Shown here one piece after another: positions 6,948-15,110 of a DNA stretch of 44,733 bases; positions within the stretch are counted from its first letter, which is position 1, and every line of letters begins with the position of its first letter. The notes below the pieces were generated by a model. That model saw nothing but the letters and a program-made list of their open reading frames with translations, did no database searches and had not been told where the DNA came from. Position numbers and translations under genes: made by a program. Origin of the DNA: Halanaerobiales bacterium (GTDB taxonomy: Bacteria; Bacillota; Halanaerobiia; Halanaerobiales; DTU029); assembly GCA_025451675.1 (NCBI GenBank), contig JANWJZ010000001.1, positions 1-44,733 of the forward strand. The letters run 5' to 3'.

Positions 6948-7784
6948 CTAGCCTTCTTTTAATTCACTATAAAAATTCCTGTATGATTCATATCGTTCTG
7001 CCGGAATCAGGGATTCAGCCACGGCATCCTTAACTGCACAGACAGGTTCATGGGTATGGCTGCAACCCCTGAATTTACATTTATCCAGATATGGTATAAA
7101 TTCAGGATAAAAATAGGTCAATTCTTCCGGTAGAATATGTTTTATTTCCAGGGATGTAAAACCAGGTGTATCGGCTACCCAGCCCCTGTTTTCTACAGCC
7201 AGGAATTCAACATGCCTGGTTGTATGTCTCCCCCTTTTCAGCCGTTTACTGATCTCCCCAACCTCCATCCTTTCCTCCGCCACTAATGTGTTAATTAAAG
7301 AGGATTTTCCCACACCGGAAGGACCTGTCAGGACATTAATATGCCCCCCTAAATCCTTCATTAACTCCTCAATACCCTTCCTTTCCTTCACACTGATAAA
7401 ATAAACCTGATAACCGGCAGTCCTGTAATCCTCAAATTGTTCAAAAAAGCCCCCTTCTGCCAGGTCAATCTTATTGATCACAATCAAGGGATTTAAGGCC
7501 GCCTTTTCCACTATAATCAGGAACCGGTCAAGGAGACGGCGGTCAAATTCAGGTTTGGCTACAGATAAAACTATCAATACCTGGTCTACATTGGCTATGG
7601 CCGGCCTATGCAGTAAGCTCTTCCTGGGATAAACCTTCTCAATAACCTCTTCATTAAACTCCACATAATCACCTGGATAAACCGTATCCTTGATCTTTCC
7701 CCTTATCCTGGTCTGATAAATATTTTGTTTTTCATCAGCTACAAAGAAAAAACCACCGATTGCTTTTGTTACAAATCCTTTCAT
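6948..7784 (-). CDS. rsgA: Ribosome small subunit-dependent GTPase A
   Basis: Circularly permuted GTPase that assists late 30S subunit maturation. Order of motifs is G4 (NKID), then G1 (GPSGVGKSSLIN), then G3 (DTPGF), after an N-terminal OB-fold, and before a C-terminal zinc site of pattern C-x4-C-x-H-x5-C (CKFRGCSHTHEPVC). Length (278 residues) is normal. The ATG at 7784 is chosen because GGAG lies five bases before it; the GTG two codons upstream overlaps that ribosome site. It starts 12 bases after prkC, which suggests cotranscription. Confidence 0.96.
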   Translation of the reverse strand: MKGFVTKAIGGFFFVADEKQNIYQTRIRGKIKDTVYPGDYVEFNEEVIEKVYPRKSLLHRPAIANVDQVLIVLSVAKPEFDRRLLDRFLIIVEKAALNPLIVINKIDLAEGGFFEQFEDYRTAGYQVYFISVKERKGIEELMKDLGGHINVLTGPSGVGKSSLINTLVAEERMEVGEISKRLKRGRHTTRHVEFLAVENRGWVADTPGFTSLEIKHILPEELTYFYPEFIPYLDKCKFRGCSHTHEPVCAVKDAVAESLIPAERYESYRNFYSELKEG

Positions 7785-7796
7785 GGTCACTCCTAT

Positions 7797-9719
7797 CTAT
7801 CCTGATAACTCCCCATCATAACGTAATTGCTTATTAATAAAAATTTCATAGCGGGTAGAACCGACACTATTGAAGATTACCTGTATAAAATCTCCAGGGT
7901 GATGCTCTCCCTCATAGATAATATCCCTGCCGTTATTATCGATAATTACTATCTCTATATACTGGTTCCAGTTTCCGGGCGGAACGGTGAAGTTCATGGT
8001 AACACCTTTGTGTACTACATCATTTTCAGTATTGATTAAGCCTGAACTGACTACAATATCCACTTCACTTCCTTCCGGGATGGCTGCCCCGGGCTCATAG
8101 GCCAATTCCGCCACCTGATTGGGCAGGAATCTGGTAGTCAACCTTTCTGTAATACTGCCAATTTTGAAATTCTCTGCTTCCAGTCTCTCAATAGCCTCGT
8201 CCAGGGAAAGGCCAATAACATTAGGTACCGGTATCATATTAGGTTCCGGCCCTTTACTGACCAGTAAATCTATTTTTGTTTCCCGTTGAATCTCTTCCCC
8301 GGCTAATGGAAATTGTGAGATAACGGTACCTGCTTGAAACTCATCAGAATAAATTTCCTCTATATCTCCTACCAATAGTTTCTGGTTTTCCAGAATAACC
8401 ATTGCCTCTCTCAGGCTCAGATTACTTAAATCAGGCACTGTCAATATTTCCGGCCCTAGACTGATGGTCACCATTATCTTTCTGGTCTGCCTGACCCTTT
8501 CCCCTCCCAGGGGATATTGAGAAATAACATGATTTTTCGGTATTTCCGGATGATAGATACCCTCATTTTGCAACTCTATATGCAGGCCAACCTGGGCAGC
8601 ATCTTTCCTGGCATCTTCTAAATCCTTGTATAGCAAATCAGGAACCTCCACAATTGGTACATCCATATATTTGCGATACAGAACAAAGGTAGCCGTTAAG
8701 GCAATTACAATAAAGAAGAATAAAAAGATACTCCACTTTAACCAGAGAGGGATACCGCTTTTTTCTTTATAGGAAAGATATTCCCTTTCAGTAACAGGAG
8801 GCCGCCTGCTGCCTTCTTTCAATTCAGCTTTATTTATAACCCTCGTCTCAAATTCATCATAAAAAAAGTTTTCCTTCCGGTATTCATCTCTGGCATATAG
8901 TTCTGCCAGTATTTCATCAATGGCCTCTTTCATTTCATCGGCAGTTGCAAACCGGTCCTCGGGATTCTTTGCTATAGCCTTCATAATCAATTTTTCCACA
9001 TTTTCCGGTATATCCGGGTTAATCAGGCCGGGAGGTTTGGGTAATTCCTGTATATGTTTCAGGGCAACAGAAATAGGGCTGTCCCCACGGAAGGGAAGCT
9101 CTCCTGTTAACATTTCATATAGAACAATTCCCAGTGAGTAAAGATCAGACCTGGTTTCTATATCTGCTCCCCGGGCCTGTTCAGGTGAAAAATAATGAGC
9201 ACTGCCGACAATTGTATCAGTAATGGTCATGGTAGTTGCTGAGCTGATCGCCCGGGCAATGCCAAAATCCGTTACTTTAACCTGCATATCCCTGGTTAAC
9301 AGTATATTATGGGGTTTTATATCACAGTGAATTATATTATTCTCATGTGCCACAGTCAGGGCGGCAAGAATCTGCTTGGCCAATCTTAAAGCTTCTTCCA
9401 GCTCCAACCGGCCTTTTTTCTGGATTAAATCCTTCAGGTTTGTCCCCTCTACATCTTCCATAACCAGGTATTGATAATTACCATCCTGGCCGATATCATA
9501 AATGTTTACTACATTCGGGTGGGATAACCTGGCAACCGCCTTGGCCTCATGCCTGAAACGTTTGATAAAATTAGCATCATTAACATACTCGCCTCTTAGC
9601 ATCTTTAAAGCAACTTTCCTGTCCAGCAGCAGATCCTGAGCCTCATAGACAATCGCCATGCCACCCTGTCCCAGTTCCCTTATTATTTTATATCGTTCGT
9701 TTAATACTTTCCCGATCAT
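7797..9719 (-). CDS. prkC: Membrane-anchored PASTA-domain Ser/Thr protein kinase
   Basis: Sensor kinase of 640 residues. The kinase domain (about 10-272) has GQGGMA, catalytic Lys39, HCDIKPHN (131-138) and DFG at 151-153. A threonine-rich activation loop (162-169) is the likely autophosphorylation site. One membrane helix spans about 326-347. Three PASTA repeats follow (about 355-421, 424-489, 494-559); in relatives these bind cell-wall muropeptides outside the cell. The last 80 residues form an extra beta-rich tail ending at LSG. Cys replaces Arg in the HRD motif, which occurs in some Firmicutes relatives. Paired with the phosphatase prpC 40 bases upstream. Known targets in relatives include RsgA and EF-G. 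Confidence 0.95.
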   Translation of the reverse strand: MIGKVLNERYKIIRELGQGGMAIVYEAQDLLLDRKVALKMLRGEYVNDANFIKRFRHEAKAVARLSHPNVVNIYDIGQDGNYQYLVMEDVEGTNLKDLIQKKGRLELEEALRLAKQILAALTVAHENNIIHCDIKPHNILLTRDMQVKVTDFGIARAISSATTMTITDTIVGSAHYFSPEQARGADIETRSDLYSLGIVLYEMLTGELPFRGDSPISVALKHIQELPKPPGLINPDIPENVEKLIMKAIAKNPEDRFATADEMKEAIDEILAELYARDEYRKENFFYDEFETRVINKAELKEGSRRPPVTEREYLSYKEKSGIPLWLKWSIFLFFFIVIALTATFVLYRKYMDVPIVEVPDLLYKDLEDARKDAAQVGLHIELQNEGIYHPEIPKNHVISQYPLGGERVRQTRKIMVTISLGPEILTVPDLSNLSLREAMVILENQKLLVGDIEEIYSDEFQAGTVISQFPLAGEEIQRETKIDLLVSKGPEPNMIPVPNVIGLSLDEAIERLEAENFKIGSITERLTTRFLPNQVAELAYEPGAAIPEGSEVDIVVSSGLINTENDVVHKGVTMNFTVPPGNWNQYIEIVIIDNNGRDIIYEGEHHPGDFIQVIFNSVGSTRYEIFINKQLRYDGELSG

Positions 9720-9759
9720 TTTGTCACCCCATAAGTCTTACTCTGGAATATCCAGGGAA

Positions 9760-10476
9760 TTAAGGAAGTTTAACTATAATAAAGGTAATATTATCACTGC
9801 CACCTTTATCCATAGCCTTTTCTCCCATCAGCTTACTGATACTCTCTATATCCTTACCAGTGGCTAATAATTCTTCTATCTCCTGGCAGCAGAGCATATC
9901 ATGTAAGCCATCAGTGGATAGGAGGATTATATCGCCACTCATCAACCCTATTTCCTTTACTTCCACACTGAGCTCCTGGCTAATGCCCAGGGCCTGAGTT
10001 ATTATATGCCTTTGCGGATGATTAAAGGCTTCCTGACAGGTAATCTGTTTATTCTCCAGCAATTCATTTACCAGCGAATGATCTGTAGTCAATTGTTTAA
10101 GTTCTTTGTCCCTGAAAAGATAAATCCTGCTATCACCCACGTGCCCGATAAACAATTTTTGCCCGCAAAAAATTCCCATGGAAAGGGTAGTACCCATTCC
10201 CCGGTAAGACAAATTACTTATCCCCAGTTTAAGGATCTCTTCATTGGCTTTTTTTATGGCCTCTTCTATATCAAAAAATAAATTTCCAGCATCAAAAGCA
10301 TAGGAATCCAGAAAATCTACTGCCAGCTGGCTGGCCACCTCTCCTGCCTGATGCCCCCCCATACCATCAGCAACAGCAAATAAAGGAAAGGGGGTTTCCT
10401 TAACCAGATAACTATCTTCATTATCCTGTCTCACTTTTCCCCGGTTGGTATAAACTACATATTCCAATATCTTCAC
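9760..10476 (-). CDS. prpC: PP2C-family Ser/Thr protein phosphatase
   Basis: Metal-dependent phosphatase (238 residues) that reverses PrkC phosphorylation. PP2C motifs in order: VRQDNEDS, VADGMGGHQAGEVAS with the metal-binding Asp, GDSRIYLF, LLSTDGLHDML and GGSDNITFI. The GTG at 10476 overlaps the rlmN stop as GTGA, but its upstream AAGGGG touches the codon; the TTG three codons on (10467) has a better-spaced AAGGGGTG six bases away, so the true start may be there. Neighbours rlmN and prkC on the same strand indicate one operon. Confidence 0.95.
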   Translation of the reverse strand: MKILEYVVYTNRGKVRQDNEDSYLVKETPFPLFAVADGMGGHQAGEVASQLAVDFLDSYAFDAGNLFFDIEEAIKKANEEILKLGISNLSYRGMGTTLSMGIFCGQKLFIGHVGDSRIYLFRDKELKQLTTDHSLVNELLENKQITCQEAFNHPQRHIITQALGISQELSVEVKEIGLMSGDIILLSTDGLHDMLCCQEIEELLATGKDIESISKLMGEKAMDKGGSDNITFIIVKLP

Positions 10477-11531
10477 CCCTTGTTTCTAAGGTGGCGCAAT
10501 TGACCACAGGCAGCTTCAATTCCTGTACCCCTTTCCTGCCGGACCGTACACTCGATACCCTTATCCAGCAGGATTTCCCTGAATCTATCTATAGAATCAT
10601 CTGCCGGTCTTTCATAGGCAAATTCCCTGACGGGATTCAAAGGGATAAGGTTTACATGGCATAGTATACCCTGCAGTAAATCGGCAAGCTCTCTGGCCTG
10701 CTCTGGAAAATCATTAACTTTATCTATTAATATATATTCAAAACTGACCCGTCTTCCTGTCTTATTAATATAATATTCTACTGCGTCCAGCAATTCCTCG
10801 ATAGGATACTTTTTATTTATGGGCATTAGTTTGCTACGAAGCTGGTTATTAGGTGCATGCAGTGATACAGCCAGAACCAGTTGTAATCCCATATCAGCCA
10901 GTTTTCTGATCTCTGGCACCAGGCCGCAGGTAGAAATAGTTATCCTCCGCATACCAATATTAAAACCCTTCTCATCATTCAATATCTCAACAGCCTTTAA
11001 TACTGCTGCTAGGTTGGCCAGAGGCTCTCCCATACCCATAAAGACCACATTAGTAATCCCAGGCAAACCATATTCTTCCCCGCTAATCTCTCTCTGTATT
11101 CCCAGCACCTGATCCACAATCTCACCAGTAGTCAGGTTCCTTTCCAGGCCCCCCCGGGCTGTTGCACAGAAACTGCAATTCATGGGGCAACCAACCTGGC
11201 TGGAAATACATACACTATAGCGTTTTTCTTCCGGATAGGGCAGGTAAACACTCTCAATGAAATGGCCATCTTCCAATTTCCAGAGATATTTAACTGTCCC
11301 ATCCCCTGCATAACGGGCTTCTTCCAGCGCAAGATTACTATTCACATAAGCCTTTTCTTCCAATTCCCGCCGGAGTTCTGCTGGAATATTTTTCATGGCT
11401 GTAAAATCTTCAACGCCATTCCTGTAAATCCAGTTAAAGATCTGTTCTGCCCTGTATGCTGGATAACCTTTCTCTTGAAACCATTTCTTTAATTCTTTTC
11501 TGCTTAAAGATTTTAAATCCTGCTTTTTCAT
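10473..11531 (-). CDS. rlmN: Dual-specificity 23S rRNA / tRNA adenine-C2 methyltransferase
   Basis: Radical SAM enzyme that methylates C2 of A2503 in 23S rRNA and of A37 in some tRNAs. The cluster motif CPMNCSFC, the GEPLAN segment and the catalytic C-terminal cysteine in GTGIEAACGQLR are present. The length of 352 residues is normal. The ATG at 11531 has AAAGGG six bases upstream, preferred over the preceding TTG. It lies 13 bases after rsmB and overlaps prpC by four bases. Confidence 0.97.
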   Translation of the reverse strand: MKKQDLKSLSRKELKKWFQEKGYPAYRAEQIFNWIYRNGVEDFTAMKNIPAELRRELEEKAYVNSNLALEEARYAGDGTVKYLWKLEDGHFIESVYLPYPEEKRYSVCISSQVGCPMNCSFCATARGGLERNLTTGEIVDQVLGIQREISGEEYGLPGITNVVFMGMGEPLANLAAVLKAVEILNDEKGFNIGMRRITISTCGLVPEIRKLADMGLQLVLAVSLHAPNNQLRSKLMPINKKYPIEELLDAVEYYINKTGRRVSFEYILIDKVNDFPEQARELADLLQGILCHVNLIPLNPVREFAYERPADDSIDRFREILLDKGIECTVRQERGTGIEAACGQLRHLRNKG

Positions 11532-11544
11532 CAAAAACCCTTTC

Positions 11545-12882
11545 CTATCTTTTCTTCAACTTTGCGATAAAAAATCCTTCTGCCCTGTTCTCAGAAGGAA
11601 AGATTTCCAGCAGACCATTCTCATCAGTTTCCAGAATATCGGCAAGTCCCAATCTCTTTAAATCTTCTTTTATATCCATTATCTCTATTTTATCTGGATA
11701 TAATTCCAGTAATCTGGCAATATTTTCCTGATTTTCTTCTCTTGTTAAGGTACAGGTACTATATAACAATATACCTTCATATTTAAGTAATCTTATCGCA
11801 TTCTCCAGCATTTCCAGTTGTAGTGCGGCCAGTTCCTGAATATCCGCCAGTGATTTATTCCAACGGATTTCCGGCTTTTGCCTGATAAGTCCCAGGCCAC
11901 TGCAGGGAGCATCCAGTAAAATCATATCAAATTTTTCTACACTCTTAAAGTACCTGGCATCACTTATAATGCCTTTTACAATCTCTACCCCCAGGCGCCG
12001 GCAATTATCATTAATCAAGTTCAGCTTATGTTCATGGATATCCAGGGCAATAATTTCCCCCTGATTGTTCATTAATTCAGCCAGGTGGGTACTTTTACCA
12101 CCCGGAGCAGCCGCCATATCCAGTATCCGCATACCGGAAAGGGGATTCATAATATAACCAACCAGCGCCGCAGAGAGCCCCTGGACTATAAAGCCGCCCT
12201 CCCTGTATAATGGCAGGTTCTCTACACCTCTATTATCAAGTACGGCATAGCTTCCAGGCAACCAGGTCGTGATTAATTCAATACCCTCTTCCCTATATAC
12301 TTTGAGAAAATCCTCTTCACTATATTTCAATGTATTAATACGGATAATTAGCTCTGCAGCCTGGTTATTATATTCACATAATGCCCTGGTCTTCTCAAAA
12401 CCATAGATTCCCAGCCAGTAATCCACTAACCACTCTGGATGGGATAAATAATCTACCAGATAACTCCTTCCATCATTTTCCGGAACAGGAAAAACCAGTT
12501 CTTCCTTTTCTCTAATTATATTCCGAAGGACACCATTAACAAATCCTGCCGCACCTCTTTTGCTGAATCCCTTTACTGCCTCCACCGTTTCATGAACGGC
12601 AGCCCGGCCAGGGATCCGGTCCAGATATAAAATCTGATAGATTCCCATCCGTAATGCCTGTAAAACAGGCGGGTCCATTTTTTCAATGGGAATACTGGCA
12701 AACTGTTTGATGATATAATCCAGCCTGTTCTTCAAACGGAGAATGCCATAGACCATCTCTGTAATCAAGGCCCGGTCTCTGGCATCACTTATCTTTTTTA
12801 AATACTTATCCAGGACAAGATTGGAATACCCTCCCCTGCTAATCTCCATGAGGATCTCCAGGGTAAGCTTTCTGCTGTTCAT
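11545..12882 (-). CDS. rsmB: 16S rRNA (cytosine-967-C5)-methyltransferase
   Basis: Methylates C967 of 16S rRNA with S-adenosylmethionine. The N-terminal NusB-like helical domain (about 1-135, with RALITEMVYGIL) is joined to a Rossmann methyltransferase domain with AAAPGGKSTHLAE, DAPCSGLG (motif IV cysteine) and YSTCTL (catalytic motif VI cysteine). The length of 445 residues matches the family. It follows the zinc peptidase gene by 12 bases and precedes rlmN, placing two rRNA methyltransferases side by side in one operon. Confidence 0.96.
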   Translation of the reverse strand: MNSRKLTLEILMEISRGGYSNLVLDKYLKKISDARDRALITEMVYGILRLKNRLDYIIKQFASIPIEKMDPPVLQALRMGIYQILYLDRIPGRAAVHETVEAVKGFSKRGAAGFVNGVLRNIIREKEELVFPVPENDGRSYLVDYLSHPEWLVDYWLGIYGFEKTRALCEYNNQAAELIIRINTLKYSEEDFLKVYREEGIELITTWLPGSYAVLDNRGVENLPLYREGGFIVQGLSAALVGYIMNPLSGMRILDMAAAPGGKSTHLAELMNNQGEIIALDIHEHKLNLINDNCRRLGVEIVKGIISDARYFKSVEKFDMILLDAPCSGLGLIRQKPEIRWNKSLADIQELAALQLEMLENAIRLLKYEGILLYSTCTLTREENQENIARLLELYPDKIEIMDIKEDLKRLGLADILETDENGLLEIFPSENRAEGFFIAKLKKR

Positions 12883-12894
12883 AGAAAAATCATC

Positions 12895-13593
12895 CTAGTC
12901 ATCTCTTCTCATTCCAAAAAGCATCAGGATTCTAAATAAATTGGCCAGGGCAACCAGAGTTGCTGCAACATAAGTAAAGGCTGCAGCCCGCAGAACCTTT
13001 TTGGTTCCACCTAATTCCTGGCGGGATAGATATCTGCCCCGGTCCAGAAGCTGGATGGCCCTGTTGCTGGCATTAAACTCAACCGGTAAGGTTACCAGAT
13101 GAAAAAGAAGGGCACCAACAAAGAGTACCAGGCCCAGGTTCATCATGAACCCGGAGTTAATGAAGAAACCAATAATGGCCAGCGGCAGTCCCCAGTTGGC
13201 ACCAATATTGGCTGCTGGTACCAGGCTGGCCCTGATCTGCAGCGGCCTATAGTTTACGGCATGCTGAATGGCATGGCCGACTTCATGGGCTGCCACACCT
13301 ATTGCTGCCAGTGAATCACCATGATAAACCTGAGGTGAAAGATTGACTACTTTCCTGGTTGGATCATAATGATCTGTTAAATAACCGCCCACCTGTTGTA
13401 CTGTTACATTGTAAATCCCGTTTTGCCTCAATAACTCCCGGGCCACTTCAGCCCCGGTCATTCCACTACTGGCATAAATCTGACTGTATTTACCATAGGT
13501 GCTTCTAACCCTGAATTGGGCATACATGGCCAATATAAGGGCAGGTATAAGTACGAGCATCGTTGGATCAAAATAATAATATGGGAAAAACAT
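12895..13593 (-). CDS. Membrane-bound zinc metallopeptidase (YugP family)
   Basis: Integral membrane protein of about 232 residues with an N-terminal hydrophobic segment (MLVLIPALILAMYAQ), an AAHEVGHAIQH zinc-binding active-site motif near residue 125, and two to three further hydrophobic segments (IGFFINSGFMMNLGLVLFVGALLF and a C-terminal one). This is the YugP/DUF2268-unrelated HEXXH peptidase commonly sitting between fmt and rsmB in Firmicutes. Its substrate is unknown. The longest frame opens with TTG at 13617, but the ATG at 13593 follows GGAGG about 12 bases away and gives the family's usual start (MFFPYYYFDPTMLVL). Confidence 0.88.
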   Translation of the reverse strand: MFFPYYYFDPTMLVLIPALILAMYAQFRVRSTYGKYSQIYASSGMTGAEVARELLRQNGIYNVTVQQVGGYLTDHYDPTRKVVNLSPQVYHGDSLAAIGVAAHEVGHAIQHAVNYRPLQIRASLVPAANIGANWGLPLAIIGFFINSGFMMNLGLVLFVGALLFHLVTLPVEFNASNRAIQLLDRGRYLSRQELGGTKKVLRAAAFTYVAATLVALANLFRILMLFGMRRDD

Positions 13594-13650
13594 GACTCCA
13601 TCCAACCTCCTTTTCAACCTATAAATTTATGCTTAAAGTATAGAATATAC

Positions 13651-14610
13651 TTATGGTTTCAGCTCAAATCTATCACCTACATTTATAGTATAACCATTGA
13701 GTAAATCCCTGGCAAGCATCTTTTTTCGGCCAGGTATCTGTAACTCTATAATCTCAATATAACCATCGCCGGTCTTAACAATCAGGCCATTATGCAAATC
13801 TGACGCAACAATGGTTCCCGGTACTATCTCTCCCTCGCCTTTGAATCTATCTTCACTCAGGATTCCTGTCTGCCATATTTTTATTGTTTCTCCATTGTAA
13901 TAAGTATATGCTCCAGGCCAGGGATTTACTCCCCGCACCAGGTTATGGATAGATAAGGATGTTTTCTGCCAATCGATGGCTCCAGTATTTTTATCAATCT
14001 TTCCTGTATAGGTGGCTCTGCTGTGGTCCTGTTCCACCCTGGGAGCAACCCCTTTTTCTATATCAAGAAGGGTTTTCAATAGAAGCCCAGCCCCGACCAG
14101 GGCCAATTTATCATGCAGGGTTCCTGCCGTATCATTATCTTCTATCGCAACTTCTTCCTGATAGATCATATCTCCGGTATCCCAGCCTTCGGCCATATAC
14201 ATGGTAGTTACACCGGTAATCTTCTTCCCATCTATAATGGCCCTGTGAATTGGACTTGCACCACGGTATTCCGGTAAAAGTGAGGCATGAAGGTTGATAC
14301 AGCCGTAGCGGGGCATTTCCAGTATCTCCTTCCCCAGTTTTTGTCCAAAAGCTACTACTACAATTGCATCAGGGTTTATTTTTTTGATTTTCTCAATAAT
14401 TTCCGGTTGATTAACATTATCAGTTTCAATAAGCTCCAGGCCCAGTTCCAGGGCTTTCCTTTTTACCGGTGTAGCCTGAAATTTCAGCCCCCTCCCTACT
14501 GGCTTATCGGGCTGGCTAATCACCAGGCCTATCTCTATCTCCCTGCACTCACTTAATTTGGCCAGGCTTTGGACTGAAAAATCCGGAGTACCCATGTACA
14601 CAATCCGCAT
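13651..14610 (-). CDS. fmt: Methionyl-tRNA formyltransferase
   Basis: Formylates initiator Met-tRNA with 10-formyltetrahydrofolate. The 319-residue protein shows MRIVYMGTPDFSV at the start, the SQPDKPVGRG loop, the catalytic NLHASLLPEYRGASPI and a GVTTMYMAEGWDTGDM segment, plus a C-terminal tRNA-binding domain. The ATG at 14610 is preferred over the GTG at 14619 because GAGGAGTG lies six bases before it. The partner gene def ends six bases upstream, so the formylation and deformylation enzymes are made together. Confidence 0.97.
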   Translation of the reverse strand: MRIVYMGTPDFSVQSLAKLSECREIEIGLVISQPDKPVGRGLKFQATPVKRKALELGLELIETDNVNQPEIIEKIKKINPDAIVVVAFGQKLGKEILEMPRYGCINLHASLLPEYRGASPIHRAIIDGKKITGVTTMYMAEGWDTGDMIYQEEVAIEDNDTAGTLHDKLALVGAGLLLKTLLDIEKGVAPRVEQDHSRATYTGKIDKNTGAIDWQKTSLSIHNLVRGVNPWPGAYTYYNGETIKIWQTGILSEDRFKGEGEIVPGTIVASDLHNGLIVKTGDGYIEIIELQIPGRKKMLARDLLNGYTINVGDRFELKP

Positions 14611-14615
14611 TATTT

Positions 14616-15071
14616 TCACTCCTCTTCCAGGACCTTATCAATAAACAGGAAACCATCCAGGTGATCCACTTCATGTTGAATGGCTCTGGCCAGATAACCC
14701 TCTGCCTTTAATTCGAATTCCTTCCCTTTCCTGTCCAGGGCCCTGACAGTTACCCGGGCTGGCCGTTTTACCTTGCCGGATCTACCAGGAATACTTAAAC
14801 AGCCCTCTTCCATAATCAATTCTTCCCTGGAATACTCAGTAATTACCGGATTAATCAATTCAATTAGGCCATGCTCATCCTCCACATCTATCACGACAAT
14901 CCTCTGTAGTATACCCACCTGAGGGGCAGCCAGGCCCACTCCGGGTGCGGCATACATGGTCTCTGCCATATTATCCAGTAATTCCAGTGTTTTTTCAGTT
15001 ATTTCCTTTACTTCTTTCGCTTTTGTCCGTAATACAGGATCACCAATCTTTCTTATATTTAAAATTGCCAT
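14616..15071 (-). CDS. def: Peptide deformylase
   Basis: Removes the formyl group from the N-terminal methionine of new proteins. All three catalytic motifs are present: GVGLAAPQ (motif 1), EGCLS with the metal-ligand cysteine (motif 2) and QHEVDHLDG with the two histidines and glutamate (motif 3). At 151 residues it is a short type 1 enzyme. It lies between priA and fmt in the order seen in many Firmicutes. Confidence 0.97.
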   Translation of the reverse strand: MAILNIRKIGDPVLRTKAKEVKEITEKTLELLDNMAETMYAAPGVGLAAPQVGILQRIVVIDVEDEHGLIELINPVITEYSREELIMEEGCLSIPGRSGKVKRPARVTVRALDRKGKEFELKAEGYLARAIQHEVDHLDGFLFIDKVLEEE

Positions 15072-15110
15072 TTATCACTTTCATCTCCTTTTAACAGGTA
15101 TATAAAATCA

